Assembly: GCF_030814815.1 (NCBI RefSeq)
Contig: NZ_JAUSVR010000008.1
Span: 155,800-219,799 of the forward strand
Direction of reading: 5' to 3'
DNA: 64,000 nt
Source of the DNA: Ancylobacter amanitiformis
GTDB taxonomy: Bacteria > Pseudomonadota > Alphaproteobacteria > Rhizobiales > Xanthobacteraceae
A program made the translations under genes and the position numbers. A model generated the notes under the pieces. The model was not told where the DNA came from. It did no database searches and was given only the letters and a program-made list of their open reading frames with translations. Shown in pieces: positions 36,995-45,841 of this stretch (the first letter of the stretch is position 1; the number at the start of each line of letters is the position of its first letter).

Positions 36995-37618
36995 TCAGTT
37001 GAACTTCACCTGCGGCGGCTTGGTCTGCTCGTCGGGGATGGTGAAGGTCTCCATCGGCTTGCTGCTGCGATACAGGGTGCTGGCCCAGAGCACGCCGGGG
37101 AAGGTGCGCAGCTCGGTATTATAGACCCGTACCGCCTCGATATAATCGCGCCGTGCCACGGCGATGCGGTTCTCGGTGCCTTCGATCTGCGCCTGCAGCG
37201 CGAGGAAGTTCTGGTTGGCCTTCAGGTCCGGATAGGCTTCGGACACCGCGATCAGCCGGCCGAGCGCGCCGGAGAGCTGCGACTGCGCCTGCTGGAACTG
37301 CTTGAACTGCTCGGGATCGGTGATGGTGGAGGCATCGACCTTGATGGACGTGGCCTTCGCCCGCGCTTCCGTCACCTGGGTCAGTACCTGGCTCTCATGC
37401 TGGGCATAGCCCTTCACGGTCTCGACGAGATTGGGGATCAGCTCGGCCCGGCGCTGATACTGGTTGAGCACGTCGCTCCACGCCGCCTTGGCCTTCTCCT
37501 CATTGGTCGGGATGTTGTTCACCCCGCAGCCGGCCAGCCCCAAGGCGAGGGCTATCAGGAGGAGCGGGGCGATGAGACGGCGCCATGCGCCCGCAAGTCC
37601 CGGGAATGTCGACGTCAT
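36995..37618 (-). CDS. lemA: LemA-family lipoprotein
   Basis: The 207-residue protein has a lipobox LAGCG near residues 30-34 and then the LemA helical core: AAWSDVLNQYQRRAELIPNLVETVKGYA and the long coiled-coil region to AVRVYNTELRTFPG. The ATG at 37618 follows GGAGGGTG. First gene of the operon with two TPM proteins, an association seen in many proteobacteria. Confidence 0.9.
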   Translation of the reverse strand: MTSTFPGLAGAWRRLIAPLLLIALALGLAGCGVNNIPTNEEKAKAAWSDVLNQYQRRAELIPNLVETVKGYAQHESQVLTQVTEARAKATSIKVDASTITDPEQFKQFQQAQSQLSGALGRLIAVSEAYPDLKANQNFLALQAQIEGTENRIAVARRDYIEAVRVYNTELRTFPGVLWASTLYRSSKPMETFTIPDEQTKPPQVKFN

Positions 37619-37955
37619 GGCACCCTCCACCCGTGCAGCCGCTGCGGCTGCGCACCCCTATATAGCGCAGGGATCGCCCGCGTGCGCTGTTGTGCATGTC
37701 ATGCCGGACCCGCTGGGGTAGAAGGTCCACGCGGCGCGTCACATCGCTGCGAACGGTCCATCCGCGACGGCGAATTGCGGCGCGCCATGCGCGCTGTCAG
37801 CGACAGGATGCTGATCCCGCAGATCAAGCAACTCGAAGCTGACAATCCCATGAAGCAGACCGATTGCGAGGAGGTCCCGCCGTGGCGTGCCGCCAGCCTC
37901 GCCCCGCTGGGCCACGGCCGCCCGTACGGTGCCCGCGGGCTTGACCATCTGCCGG
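37619..37955. other. 337-bp gap, nothing recognised
   Basis: Upstream of lemA there is a GCAGCCGCTGCGGCTGC palindrome (37635-37651). The rest, toward the 3' end of the LysR gene, has short open frames on both strands without recognisable homology or ribosome sites. The lemA promoter must lie here but is not obvious. Confidence 0.4.
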
Positions 37956-38897
37956 TCATTCCCACGCTTCGGCCGTGAATGTGGCCGAGCGGTTATGGGT
38001 GATGAACGCCCGCACCGCCGCGGATAATTCGCTCTTGCGATGGGCGATCGCGAGTTCGGAGGTCGTATGCACGCCGCGAATGTTGCGGTAGCGAACGCCG
38101 GGCAGCCGGAGGCAATCGAGCGATTTCGGCACCAGGGCTATTCCCAGCCCGACCGCCACCATGCTGGCAATGGTCGTGAAGTCCCGGCCGATCGGCCGGA
38201 TCACCGGGCTGATGCCGGCCTCTTCGCAGGCCGTGGTCGTGTTCCGGCGAAAGCCGACATCGGGAGCCTGTCGCGGGGTGATGAATTCGCGATCGGCGAG
38301 ATCCGCCAGATCCACCGCCCCCGTTCCGGCCAGCGCGTCATCGTCGGGAAGGGCGACGACCAGCCGTTCCTTGAGGATGACGCGGGTCACGACATTGGGC
38401 GGCAGCGGCGTGGGGGGACGGATGAAGCCGAAATCGAGCCGCCCCTCGGAGATGCGCGCGAGCTGCTCGCCCATTTCCATTTCCACCAGCTGCAGTTCGA
38501 CGTCCGGATGCGCCTTGCGGAAACTCGCGATGGAGCGGGTGAGCACGCCGGCATAGGCGACGGAGGCGACATAGCCGATCGAGATGCGGCCGGTCTCGCC
38601 GCGCCCGGCCTTGGTCACGGCGACCAGCGCCGATTCCGCCGCATTGAGCGTCTTGCGCGCTTCCTCAAGGAAGACTTCACCGGCAAGCGTCAGCTTCATC
38701 AGGCGCTGGGTGCGGTCGAGCAGCGGCGTCTTCACGATCGATTCCAGCTTCATGATCTGCTGGCTCAGGCCGGGCTGGGCGATGCCGAGCCGCTCCGCCG
38801 CGCGCGCGAAATTCTGCTCCTCCGCCAGCACCACGAAGTACCGCAGATGCCGGATTTCGAAGGTCTCCGCTACCTTTGGGCCAGCAACTCGCTTCAT
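37956..38897 (-). CDS. LysR-family transcriptional regulator
   Basis: The protein has 313 residues. The N-terminal HTH is LRYFVVLAEEQNFARAAERLGIAQPGLSQQI (about 18-48, cited by position), followed by the linker helix and a two-lobe effector domain (GRISIGYVAS onward). It is divergent from the siderophore-uptake operon with 167 bp between start codons, so it is the likely controller of that operon. The LysR type for iron uptake is less common than Fur or AraC. Confidence 0.88.
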   Translation of the reverse strand: MKRVAGPKVAETFEIRHLRYFVVLAEEQNFARAAERLGIAQPGLSQQIMKLESIVKTPLLDRTQRLMKLTLAGEVFLEEARKTLNAAESALVAVTKAGRGETGRISIGYVASVAYAGVLTRSIASFRKAHPDVELQLVEMEMGEQLARISEGRLDFGFIRPPTPLPPNVVTRVILKERLVVALPDDDALAGTGAVDLADLADREFITPRQAPDVGFRRNTTTACEEAGISPVIRPIGRDFTTIASMVAVGLGIALVPKSLDCLRLPGVRYRNIRGVHTTSELAIAHRKSELSAAVRAFITHNRSATFTAEAWE

Positions 38898-38924
38898 GTT
38901 TCCGGTTCAGGCTGCCAGATCGGA

Positions 38925-38935
38925 ATTATTATAAT
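38925..38935. promoter_or_regulatory. AT palindrome in the LysR/TonB-receptor divergent region
   Basis: ATTATTATAAT is a perfect 11-bp palindrome 28 bp before the LysR start codon and 130 bp before the receptor start. The spacing of AT hexamers recalls a Fur-like box, but it could equally be part of a LysR operator or a promoter element. Confidence 0.35.
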
Positions 38936-39064
38936 CAAGAATGATGGATCGTGACATCATCATAACCAAGGACTATGAAATTAGCGAGGTTGGCTTATTG
39001 GATCGGCGGCGATCGCCACGGCTATGTTTGCGCACCCTTTCAATTGATCTGATCGATTCATGTG

Positions 39065-41197
39065 ATGCGCAGAATATTTTACCGCCATCCGTCCAGTATT
39101 CTGGCTGTCTCCGTACTATTGGCCGGCATGTCGTCGGCCTGCGCGGAAGAAGACGCGGACGTGCAGCTCGACACGATCAGCGTGCAAGGCAGCGGACAGT
39201 CGACGACCGGGCCGGTGAACGGCCTCGTCGCCGAGCGATCGTCGACGGGCACCAAGACCAACACCTCGCTTGTCGAGACCGCGCAAAGCATTTCGGTCAT
39301 CACCGCGGACCAGATCCGGCAGCAGAACGCGCTCTCGCTGAACGAGGCGCTGCGCTACACTGCGGGCGTCATTCCGGAGAGTCGCGGCGCGATATCGACG
39401 CGCTTCGACCTGTTCAAGATTCGCGGCTTCGACGCCGCGACCTATCTGAACGGCCTGCGCCTGATGAAGATGAACTTCGTCTCGCCGCAGATCGATCCCT
39501 ATCTCCTGGAGCGGATCGATGTGCTCAAGGGGCCGACCTCGGTGCTCTACGGTCAGGCGCCGACCGGGGGCATGGTCAACCAGATCCTGAAAATGCCGCT
39601 GGCCGAGCCGTCCCACGAGGTCGGGGTCGATGTCGGCAATTTCGCCTATCGACGCGCCGTGGCGGATCTCTCCGGCCCTGTCGACAAGGATGGCACGCTG
39701 CTCTACCGCGTGGCCGCGGTCGGCAGCGCCGGCGACGGCCAGATCGAGGATACGTCCGCGGAACGCTTCGCCGTCGCGCCGAGCCTGACATGGACGCCGA
39801 GCAGCCAGACCAGCCTGACGCTGACCGCCTTCTACCAGCGCGATCCGGAGGCGAACTCCTATGCCGGGGTGCCCTCCGTCGGCTCGGCCGTGTTCAACCC
39901 CAAGGGCGTCATCCCGCGCGACTTCAATGTCGGGGAACCCGATATCGAGCAGTTCGACCGCACGCAGGCGTCGCTGGGCTATCGGTTCGAGCATGCCGTC
40001 GACGACACGCTGGTCGTGCGGGCGAACGGACAATGGTTCGGTACCGAACTCGACTATGCCGGCGTCTATGGCCGTTCGCTGGGAGCCGATAACCAGACAT
40101 TGTCGCGCTCCGTGACCTATTCCCATGACGAACTCAGTTCGTTCGCCTTCGACAACCAGATCGAGAAGCAGTTCGACACCGGCGCGCTGCGTCACACGCT
40201 GCTCGTCGGCTTCGATGCGCAGGCCTATGACGGCTTCTACAATTCGGGCACCGGCACCGCACCCTCGATCAATATCTTCAACCCGGTCTACGGCAAGGCG
40301 GTGACGATGCCGACGCTGCGCCGTACCGATGTCGACGGCACCCAGTACGGGCTCTATGCCCAGGACCAGATCCGCTTCGGCAACTGGATCGCCACGCTCG
40401 CCGTCCGTCAGGACTGGGCGGAGAGCACGACCCGCAGCACCACGCTGCAGAAGCAGAACGATTCCGCGCCCAGCACCCGGTTCGGCCTGCTCTATCATTT
40501 CGACAACGGCCTCGCCCCCTATGTGAGCTACGCCGAATCCTTCACGCCGCTCGCCGGCACGGATTTCAACGGCGACGCCTTCGAGCCGGAACAGGGCACG
40601 CAGTACGAAGCGGGCATCAAGTACCAGCCGCCCGGCACGGACATTCTGATAACCGCGGCCTATTTCGATCTGACGCGCGAGAACCTCCTGACCTCGGATC
40701 TCGCCCATATCGGCTATTCGGTTCAGATCGGCGAGGCGCGCTCGCGTGGCTTCGAGTTCGAGGCCAAGGCCGAATTGCAGGACGGCTGGTCCATGCTCGC
40801 CGCCTATACCCGGCTCGACACCCGGTATACGCAGGACAATAGCGGACTTCAGGGCCTCGTTCCGGTCGGCGTGCCCGACGACATGGCCTCGCTCTGGGTG
40901 CATTACAACGTCCAACCGGACTCGCCCTTGTACGGACTCGCGGGCGCTGTCGGCGTTCGCTATATCGGGTCGAGCTACAACACCAACAACACGATCGAGA
41001 TTCCGGACGTGACGCTGTTCGACGCTGCGCTGTCCTACGATTTTGGCAAGAAATACGCCAAGCTCGACGGCTGGCGGTTGCAGGTGAACGCCAAGAACCT
41101 GACCGACGAAACCTATCTGGCATCCTGCTACACCTCGACGACCTGCGCCTATGGCTACGGCCGGACGGTAAGCGCGGGCCTTTACTACCGCTGGTGA
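39065..41197 (+). CDS. TonB-dependent ferric-siderophore receptor
   Basis: The protein has 710 residues. The signal peptide ends near SSACA, followed by a TonB-box-like DTISVQG (near 37-43). The plug domain has TAQSISVITADQIRQQ, RGFDAATYLNGLRL, ERIDVLKGPTSVLYGQAPTGGMVN (near 149-172, cited by position), and the barrel ends in YYRW with a terminal aromatic. This is the FhuA/FpvA class of siderophore receptor. ATG 39065 or GTG 39062 could start it; no clear ribosome site is visible. It leads an operon in which every gene overlaps the next. Confidence 0.9.
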   Translation: MRRIFYRHPSSILAVSVLLAGMSSACAEEDADVQLDTISVQGSGQSTTGPVNGLVAERSSTGTKTNTSLVETAQSISVITADQIRQQNALSLNEALRYTAGVIPESRGAISTRFDLFKIRGFDAATYLNGLRLMKMNFVSPQIDPYLLERIDVLKGPTSVLYGQAPTGGMVNQILKMPLAEPSHEVGVDVGNFAYRRAVADLSGPVDKDGTLLYRVAAVGSAGDGQIEDTSAERFAVAPSLTWTPSSQTSLTLTAFYQRDPEANSYAGVPSVGSAVFNPKGVIPRDFNVGEPDIEQFDRTQASLGYRFEHAVDDTLVVRANGQWFGTELDYAGVYGRSLGADNQTLSRSVTYSHDELSSFAFDNQIEKQFDTGALRHTLLVGFDAQAYDGFYNSGTGTAPSINIFNPVYGKAVTMPTLRRTDVDGTQYGLYAQDQIRFGNWIATLAVRQDWAESTTRSTTLQKQNDSAPSTRFGLLYHFDNGLAPYVSYAESFTPLAGTDFNGDAFEPEQGTQYEAGIKYQPPGTDILITAAYFDLTRENLLTSDLAHIGYSVQIGEARSRGFEFEAKAELQDGWSMLAAYTRLDTRYTQDNSGLQGLVPVGVPDDMASLWVHYNVQPDSPLYGLAGAVGVRYIGSSYNTNNTIEIPDVTLFDAALSYDFGKKYAKLDGWRLQVNAKNLTDETYLASCYTSTTCAYGYGRTVSAGLYYRW

Positions 41198-42003
41198 TGG
41201 AAACGGTGGAGCCGACACAGCGATTGGGCTTTGCCGCCTTCGAGCTTAAAGGCGTCACCGTGCGCATTGACGGTCGGCCTGTCGTCGATGACGTGCACCT
41301 CATGCTCGAGGGCGGCCGCATCCATGGGTTGATCGGTCCGAATGGCTCGGGCAAGAGCACGCTCATCAAGCTTCTCGCCCGGCAGCTTCCGCTGCATTCG
41401 GGTGAGGTGCTCTTTCGCGGGCGGCCTGTCGCCTCCCTGACGGCGCGGGCCTTCGCGCGCGAGGTGGCGTATCTACCGCAGTTCACCCCTTCGGCCGATG
41501 GCCTTCTGGTGCGCGAACTGGTGGCGCTCGGGCGCTTTCCCTGGCATGGCGCGCTCGGGCGGTTCGGCTCGCGCGACCGGGCCAAGGTGGACGAGGCGAT
41601 CGAGCGTGCGGGCCTGCTCCACATGGCGGCGCGGCGCGTCGACACCCTTTCCGGCGGCGAGCGCCAGCGGGCATGGCTCGCCATGCTGCTGGCACAGGAT
41701 GCGTCGTGCCTGCTGCTCGACGAGCCGACCTCGGCGCTCGACCTCGCCCACCAGATGGACGTTCTTGCCCTCGTTCGCGAACTGTCGCTTGAGCGCGCCA
41801 TCACCGTCGTCGTCATCCTCCACGACATCAACCTCGCCGCGCGCCACTGCGATTCAATCGTCGCGCTCGGCGCCGGGCGGGTGGTGTTCCAGGGCTCGGT
41901 GGCGCAGGTCATGACGGCGGAGGTGCTTGAGCGCATCTACGCCGTGCCCATGGGAATCACGCATCCCCGCGATCTCGGCCAGCCGATCGGATATCCGCTG
42001 TGA
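41197..42003 (+). CDS. fhuC: Ferric-siderophore ABC importer ATPase (FhuC type)
   Basis: The 268-residue protein has Walker A GPNGSGKST, family-typical LLARQLPLHSGEVLF, signature LSGGERQRAWLAM, Walker B CLLLDEPTSALD and HDINLAARHCD. The start overlaps the receptor stop (TGATG at 41195-41199). It energises the fused permease encoded two genes on. Confidence 0.9.
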   Translation: METVEPTQRLGFAAFELKGVTVRIDGRPVVDDVHLMLEGGRIHGLIGPNGSGKSTLIKLLARQLPLHSGEVLFRGRPVASLTARAFAREVAYLPQFTPSADGLLVRELVALGRFPWHGALGRFGSRDRAKVDEAIERAGLLHMAARRVDTLSGGERQRAWLAMLLAQDASCLLLDEPTSALDLAHQMDVLALVRELSLERAITVVVILHDINLAARHCDSIVALGAGRVVFQGSVAQVMTAEVLERIYAVPMGITHPRDLGQPIGYPL

Positions 42004-42887
42004 GCGGCCTCACCCGCCGCGCGCTGTGCGCCAGCGCTCTGGCCTCCTTGGCGGGGGCGTCCCTTGCGGGCGCTGCCGGGACGGCCCGCGCCGGCGAGCC
42101 TTCCGCGGTGCGGGTTGCCGCGATCGACTGGGCCATGCTGGAGACCGCGCTGGCCATCGGTGCCGAGGTGGTCGCCGCCGCGGAACTGCGTCTCTATCGC
42201 CAGATGGTGGTGGAGCCGGCGGCATCGCCCGCCATCGCCGATCTCGGCCTGCGCGGCAGCCTCAATTACGAGGCGCTGCTGCGCGCCGCGCCGGACCTGA
42301 TCCTCTCGGCGCCGTGGTACGTGAAATACGAGGCCAATCTGAGCCGGATCGCCCCGGTCCGCAGCTTTCGCATCGACCAGCGCGGGCGTTCCCCCTATGA
42401 GCCCGCCGTGGCGGCGGCACGGGAACTGGGCCGGCTGACCGGGCGCGAGGCGGCGGCGGAAAACCTCATCCTCGCGGTGGCGGCGGAAATCGATGCACAG
42501 AGGGAGCGGCTGGCCCGCCGGCGGGGCGAGTCCTTCTCCATCATCAATATCGGCGATCCCCGGCACTTCCGGGTATTCGGCGCCGACAGCATGCATGGCC
42601 ATGTGCTGGACCGCCTCGGCCTGCGCAATGCCTGGGCGGGCCAGACGCGCTATTCGGCCCAGGCGCCGGTGGACCTTGTGGCACTGGCGAATGCGGGCGA
42701 TGCCGGCATCATCATCGTGCGCCCGATCCCGTCCGATGCGCTCCGGGTGCTGCCCGAGAGCCCGCTCTGGAACGCCCTGCCGGCGGTCGCGCAGGGCCGG
42801 GTTCATGTGATCGATCCGGTGAACCCGTTTGGCGGGCTGCCGACCGCGCGCCGCCTCGCGCGCCTGCTGGGCGGCGCCCTCGCATGA
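42000..42887 (+). CDS. fhuD: Ferric-siderophore periplasmic binding protein (FhuD type)
   Basis: The 295-residue protein starts with GTG overlapping the previous stop (GTGA). The N-terminus TRRALCASALASL is a Tat-type signal, ending near ARAG. The family 8 binding fold has VAAIDWAMLETALAIGAEVVA, PDLILSAPWY and GDPRHFRVFGADSMHGHVLDRLGLRN. FhuD-like proteins deliver hydroxamate siderophores to FhuB. Confidence 0.85.
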   Translation: MSGLTRRALCASALASLAGASLAGAAGTARAGEPSAVRVAAIDWAMLETALAIGAEVVAAAELRLYRQMVVEPAASPAIADLGLRGSLNYEALLRAAPDLILSAPWYVKYEANLSRIAPVRSFRIDQRGRSPYEPAVAAARELGRLTGREAAAENLILAVAAEIDAQRERLARRRGESFSIINIGDPRHFRVFGADSMHGHVLDRLGLRNAWAGQTRYSAQAPVDLVALANAGDAGIIIVRPIPSDALRVLPESPLWNALPAVAQGRVHVIDPVNPFGGLPTARRLARLLGGALA

Positions 42888-44857
42888 CGACCGCCGCCTT
42901 CTCCTCCCGCGGCCGTCTCCTGGCGGTGTGCCTCATCCTCGCCGCGCTGTCGGTGGGGTTGTTCGGCTGGTCCCTCGCGGAGGCCTTTTCGGCGGATGGC
43001 GCCATCGCGGCGATGGACCCTTCGGGGCGCTTCCCCGCCCTCGTCGCGCTGCACAGCCTGGCGCCGCGCTACGTCGTCGGGCTTCTGGCGGGGGCCGCCC
43101 TCGGGCTGGCGGGTGCGCTGCTGCAAAGCGTGTTGCGCAACACGCTGGCCGATCCGTCGAGCCTCGGCGTCGCGGCCGGCGCGCATCTCGCCATTGTCGC
43201 CATGACGGCGTTCGCCCCCGAACTCGGCGGCTTCCCGCGCGAGGGCGTTGCCTTCGCGGGCGGGCTCATGGCGGTGCTCATCGTCCTCGGCCTGTCCTGG
43301 CGCCGTTCCTTCGAGCCGGCCACCGTGGTGGTGGCGGGGATGATGGTGGGGCTGCTCTGCGCCTCTCTTGCCGCCACCATCATCCTCTATAGCGGCCAGT
43401 ACCTGACCTCGCTGTTCCTCTGGGGCGGCGGCTCGCTCGCGCAGCAGAACTGGACGCCGGCTATCGATCTGGCCGTGCGCTTCGTCCCGGCCTTCGCGAT
43501 CTCGATGCTGTTCCTGCGCTCGCTCTCGCTGCTGACGCTCGACGATCCGGGCGCGCGCGCCCTCGGGCTGTCGGTGGCGGGCACACGGCTCGCCATCCTC
43601 GCGCTTGCGGTGGCGCTGTCGGCGGCCGTCGTGTCCCAGGTCGGCGTGATCGGCTTTGTCGGCCTGGCCGCGCCGAATCTCGCGCGGCTCATGGGGGCAC
43701 GCACGGCGCGCCCTGTCCTGCTGCTGTCGCCGCTGCTGGGCGCCCTGATGCTGAGTGTCACCGACGGAATCGTGCAGGCGATCGATCGGGCCAGCCGCTT
43801 CGACATGCCGACCGGCGCCGTCACCGCGCTGTTCGCCGGACCTGTCCTGCTCTGGCTGTCCAGCCGGTTGCGCACGGCGCGTCCGGACCTGCGGGCCGAG
43901 GGAGTGACGGAAGCGTCGCGCCGGCGGCTCTGGCCGGCCGTTCTCGGCGGCCTCGCGATCGTTACCGCGCTGGCGCTGCTGGTCGGGCGGAGCGAGGGCA
44001 CTATCGGGTTCGATTCTCTTTCCACGATGGCCACGCTGCTTCCCTGGCGGGCGCCGAGGCTGGTTGCGGCGATGGCGGGTGGCGCCATGCTGGCCACGGC
44101 GGGCTGCCTGCTCCAGCGCATGACGTCGAATCCGCTCGCGAGTCCGGAAGTGCTCGGCGTGAGTTCCTCGGCGATCCTGGCCATGGCGATCTGCGTCTTT
44201 GCCGCTCCCGCCATGGGCCTTGCGGGACAGATCACCGGGGCGACGCTGGGCGCGATGCTCGGCTTCGCGGTCCTGATCGTCGCCGCGCGCCGGGGTGCCT
44301 TCGAGGGCAACCGCATGCTGCTCGGCGGCGTCGCCCTGGGCTCCTTCTGCGGCGCGGCATTGACGGTGCTGATGACGCGCGGGGGCATGGAGGCCGGCAT
44401 GATCCTCGCCTGGCTCACCGGCGCGACGGCCCATGTCGACCCCGTGATCGCCGGGGTGACGGCCATACTCGCCCTCCTGCTCATCCTCCCCGCGCTGGTG
44501 CTGTCGCGCTGGCTCGACCTTTTGGCCCTCGGCAATGAGATGCCGGCGGCGCTCGGCCTCGCCATGACGCGCGCGCGGCTGGTTCTGCTTGCTCTCGCGG
44601 CGCTGCTGACCGGCGCCGCCTCGCTGACCCTCGGGCCGGTGAGCTTCGTGGGCCTGATGGCGCCGCACATTGCCCGCCATGTCGGCGCGGCCGACGCAAG
44701 GAGCCTGCTGGCCACCTCGGCGGCTCTCGGGGCGCTGCTGATGGGCGTTGCCGACCTCGCCTCGCGGCTCGCCTTCTACCCCTACCAGATGCCGATCGGG
44801 CTGTTCGCCTCGCTCATCGGCACGCCCTATCTTCTCTACATGCTGGCCCGGCGATGA
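42884..44857 (+). CDS. fhuB: Fused ferric-siderophore ABC permease (FhuB type)
   Basis: The 657-residue protein is two FecCD-type permeases in one chain, as in FhuB. Each half has the GxxLxxxGxxLQxxxxNPLAxPxxLG motif (ALLQSVLRNTLADPSSLG near 84-101, and CLLQRMTSNPLASPEVLG near 408-425) and the coupling helix GFVGLAAPNLAR / SFVGLMAPHIAR. Its start overlaps FhuD's stop (ATGA). Confidence 0.92.
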   Translation: MTTAAFSSRGRLLAVCLILAALSVGLFGWSLAEAFSADGAIAAMDPSGRFPALVALHSLAPRYVVGLLAGAALGLAGALLQSVLRNTLADPSSLGVAAGAHLAIVAMTAFAPELGGFPREGVAFAGGLMAVLIVLGLSWRRSFEPATVVVAGMMVGLLCASLAATIILYSGQYLTSLFLWGGGSLAQQNWTPAIDLAVRFVPAFAISMLFLRSLSLLTLDDPGARALGLSVAGTRLAILALAVALSAAVVSQVGVIGFVGLAAPNLARLMGARTARPVLLLSPLLGALMLSVTDGIVQAIDRASRFDMPTGAVTALFAGPVLLWLSSRLRTARPDLRAEGVTEASRRRLWPAVLGGLAIVTALALLVGRSEGTIGFDSLSTMATLLPWRAPRLVAAMAGGAMLATAGCLLQRMTSNPLASPEVLGVSSSAILAMAICVFAAPAMGLAGQITGATLGAMLGFAVLIVAARRGAFEGNRMLLGGVALGSFCGAALTVLMTRGGMEAGMILAWLTGATAHVDPVIAGVTAILALLLILPALVLSRWLDLLALGNEMPAALGLAMTRARLVLLALAALLTGAASLTLGPVSFVGLMAPHIARHVGAADARSLLATSAALGALLMGVADLASRLAFYPYQMPIGLFASLIGTPYLLYMLARR

Positions 44858-45564
44858 CGGTCGCATCCCCCGATACGATCCCCGCAGGCGATGCCGGCCT
44901 CGCGCGGCGAACGATGAAGGTGGTGCGCGTGGCGGGCCTCTCCCGGCGGATGCGTCGCATCACCCTGAGCGGCGACGATCTCGCGCCCTTCGATGTCTCC
45001 TGGCAACTGCATGTGCGGCTGTCGGTCGGCGAGGGTGCGAGCCGGGCGACGCGCCTCTACACGATCCGGCGGATCGATGCGGCCGCTGGCGAGATGGACA
45101 TCGACTTCTTCCTCCATGAGGAACCGGGACCGGCCGGCGACTGGGCGGCGCAGGCACGGCCCGGCATCACATGCGAGATTGCCGGGCCGGTGGGGCGTCC
45201 GGTCGGGACGGCCGACTGGCATGTCTTCGCCGGCGACGAGACCGCGCTGCCGGCGATTTCGCGGATTGTCGAGGCCATGCCGGGCACGGCGGCCGGTGTC
45301 GTCATTCTATGTGTGGGAGGGTTCGAGGAGCGGGTCGCGTTGTCCCACCCGCCGGGCATCGTCGTGCGATGGGTGCATCCGCGTGAAGGAGAGACCGCCG
45401 GCGAACGGCTCTTCGATGAAGTCGCGTCCATCCGGCCGCCCGAGGATGCCACCGTCTTTGCCTGGGCCGGGGCACATGCCGACTGCTCGCGGCGCCTGAA
45501 GGAGCACTGGAAGGCGTCCGGCATCGACGCCGCACAATGCCTCGCGGTGGCCTATTGGCGATAG
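44854..45564 (+). CDS. Siderophore-interacting protein (flavin-dependent ferric-siderophore reductase family)
   Basis: The 236-residue SIP-family protein has the FAD-binding RLYTIRRID (near 68-76), EMDIDFFLHEEPGPAGDWA, GDETALPAISRI (near 128-139) and C-terminal AWAGAHADCSRRLKEHW. It releases iron from imported siderophores by reduction in the cytoplasm. ATGA overlap with FhuB closes the operon. Confidence 0.9.
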   Translation: MTVASPDTIPAGDAGLARRTMKVVRVAGLSRRMRRITLSGDDLAPFDVSWQLHVRLSVGEGASRATRLYTIRRIDAAAGEMDIDFFLHEEPGPAGDWAAQARPGITCEIAGPVGRPVGTADWHVFAGDETALPAISRIVEAMPGTAAGVVILCVGGFEERVALSHPPGIVVRWVHPREGETAGERLFDEVASIRPPEDATVFAWAGAHADCSRRLKEHWKASGIDAAQCLAVAYWR

Positions 45565-45770
45565 CGGGTCATCCTCCTGAAGCGCCTGAAGCTCGGGCTG
45601 TCGTTCCGAACGTGGTTGGGATTTCGCGCCCGTCGGAAATGCGGGAGGCCGGGAGCCTCAGGCATGAAGCCATCGCAATTTTCGCGCGTCGGGGACGTTG
45701 CTTGAGGAATGCGGCCGATGAAGCGCGGGGGATCGTCAGGTGAACAGCCTTGCTCTGACCGCCCCTTGCC

Positions 45771-45790
45771 TTGACCACCACAGGGTGTGG
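45771..45790 (+). promoter_or_regulatory. Possible promoter/operator before the restriction cassette
   Basis: TTGACC (45771-45776) is directly followed by an inverted repeat, CCACA/TGTGG, at 45778-45790. No good -10 is visible. The 277-bp gap between the siderophore operon and the restriction gene holds no other recognised feature. Confidence 0.25.
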
Positions 45791-45841
45791 CATGCAAAAG
45801 TGCAACAATGCCAGTAGGGTTTGGCGGGAGTTGCAGGCCTG

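Noticed and set aside
37700..37978. Remnant of a transposase or small gene in the lemA-LysR gap
   Set aside because: An open frame runs through the gap but has no start with a ribosome site and no recognisable motif. Chance opening in GC-rich sequence is the simplest view.
39116..41218. A 700-codon open frame on the minus strand
   Set aside because: It is the shadow of the TonB-dependent receptor gene, without motif or ribosome site.
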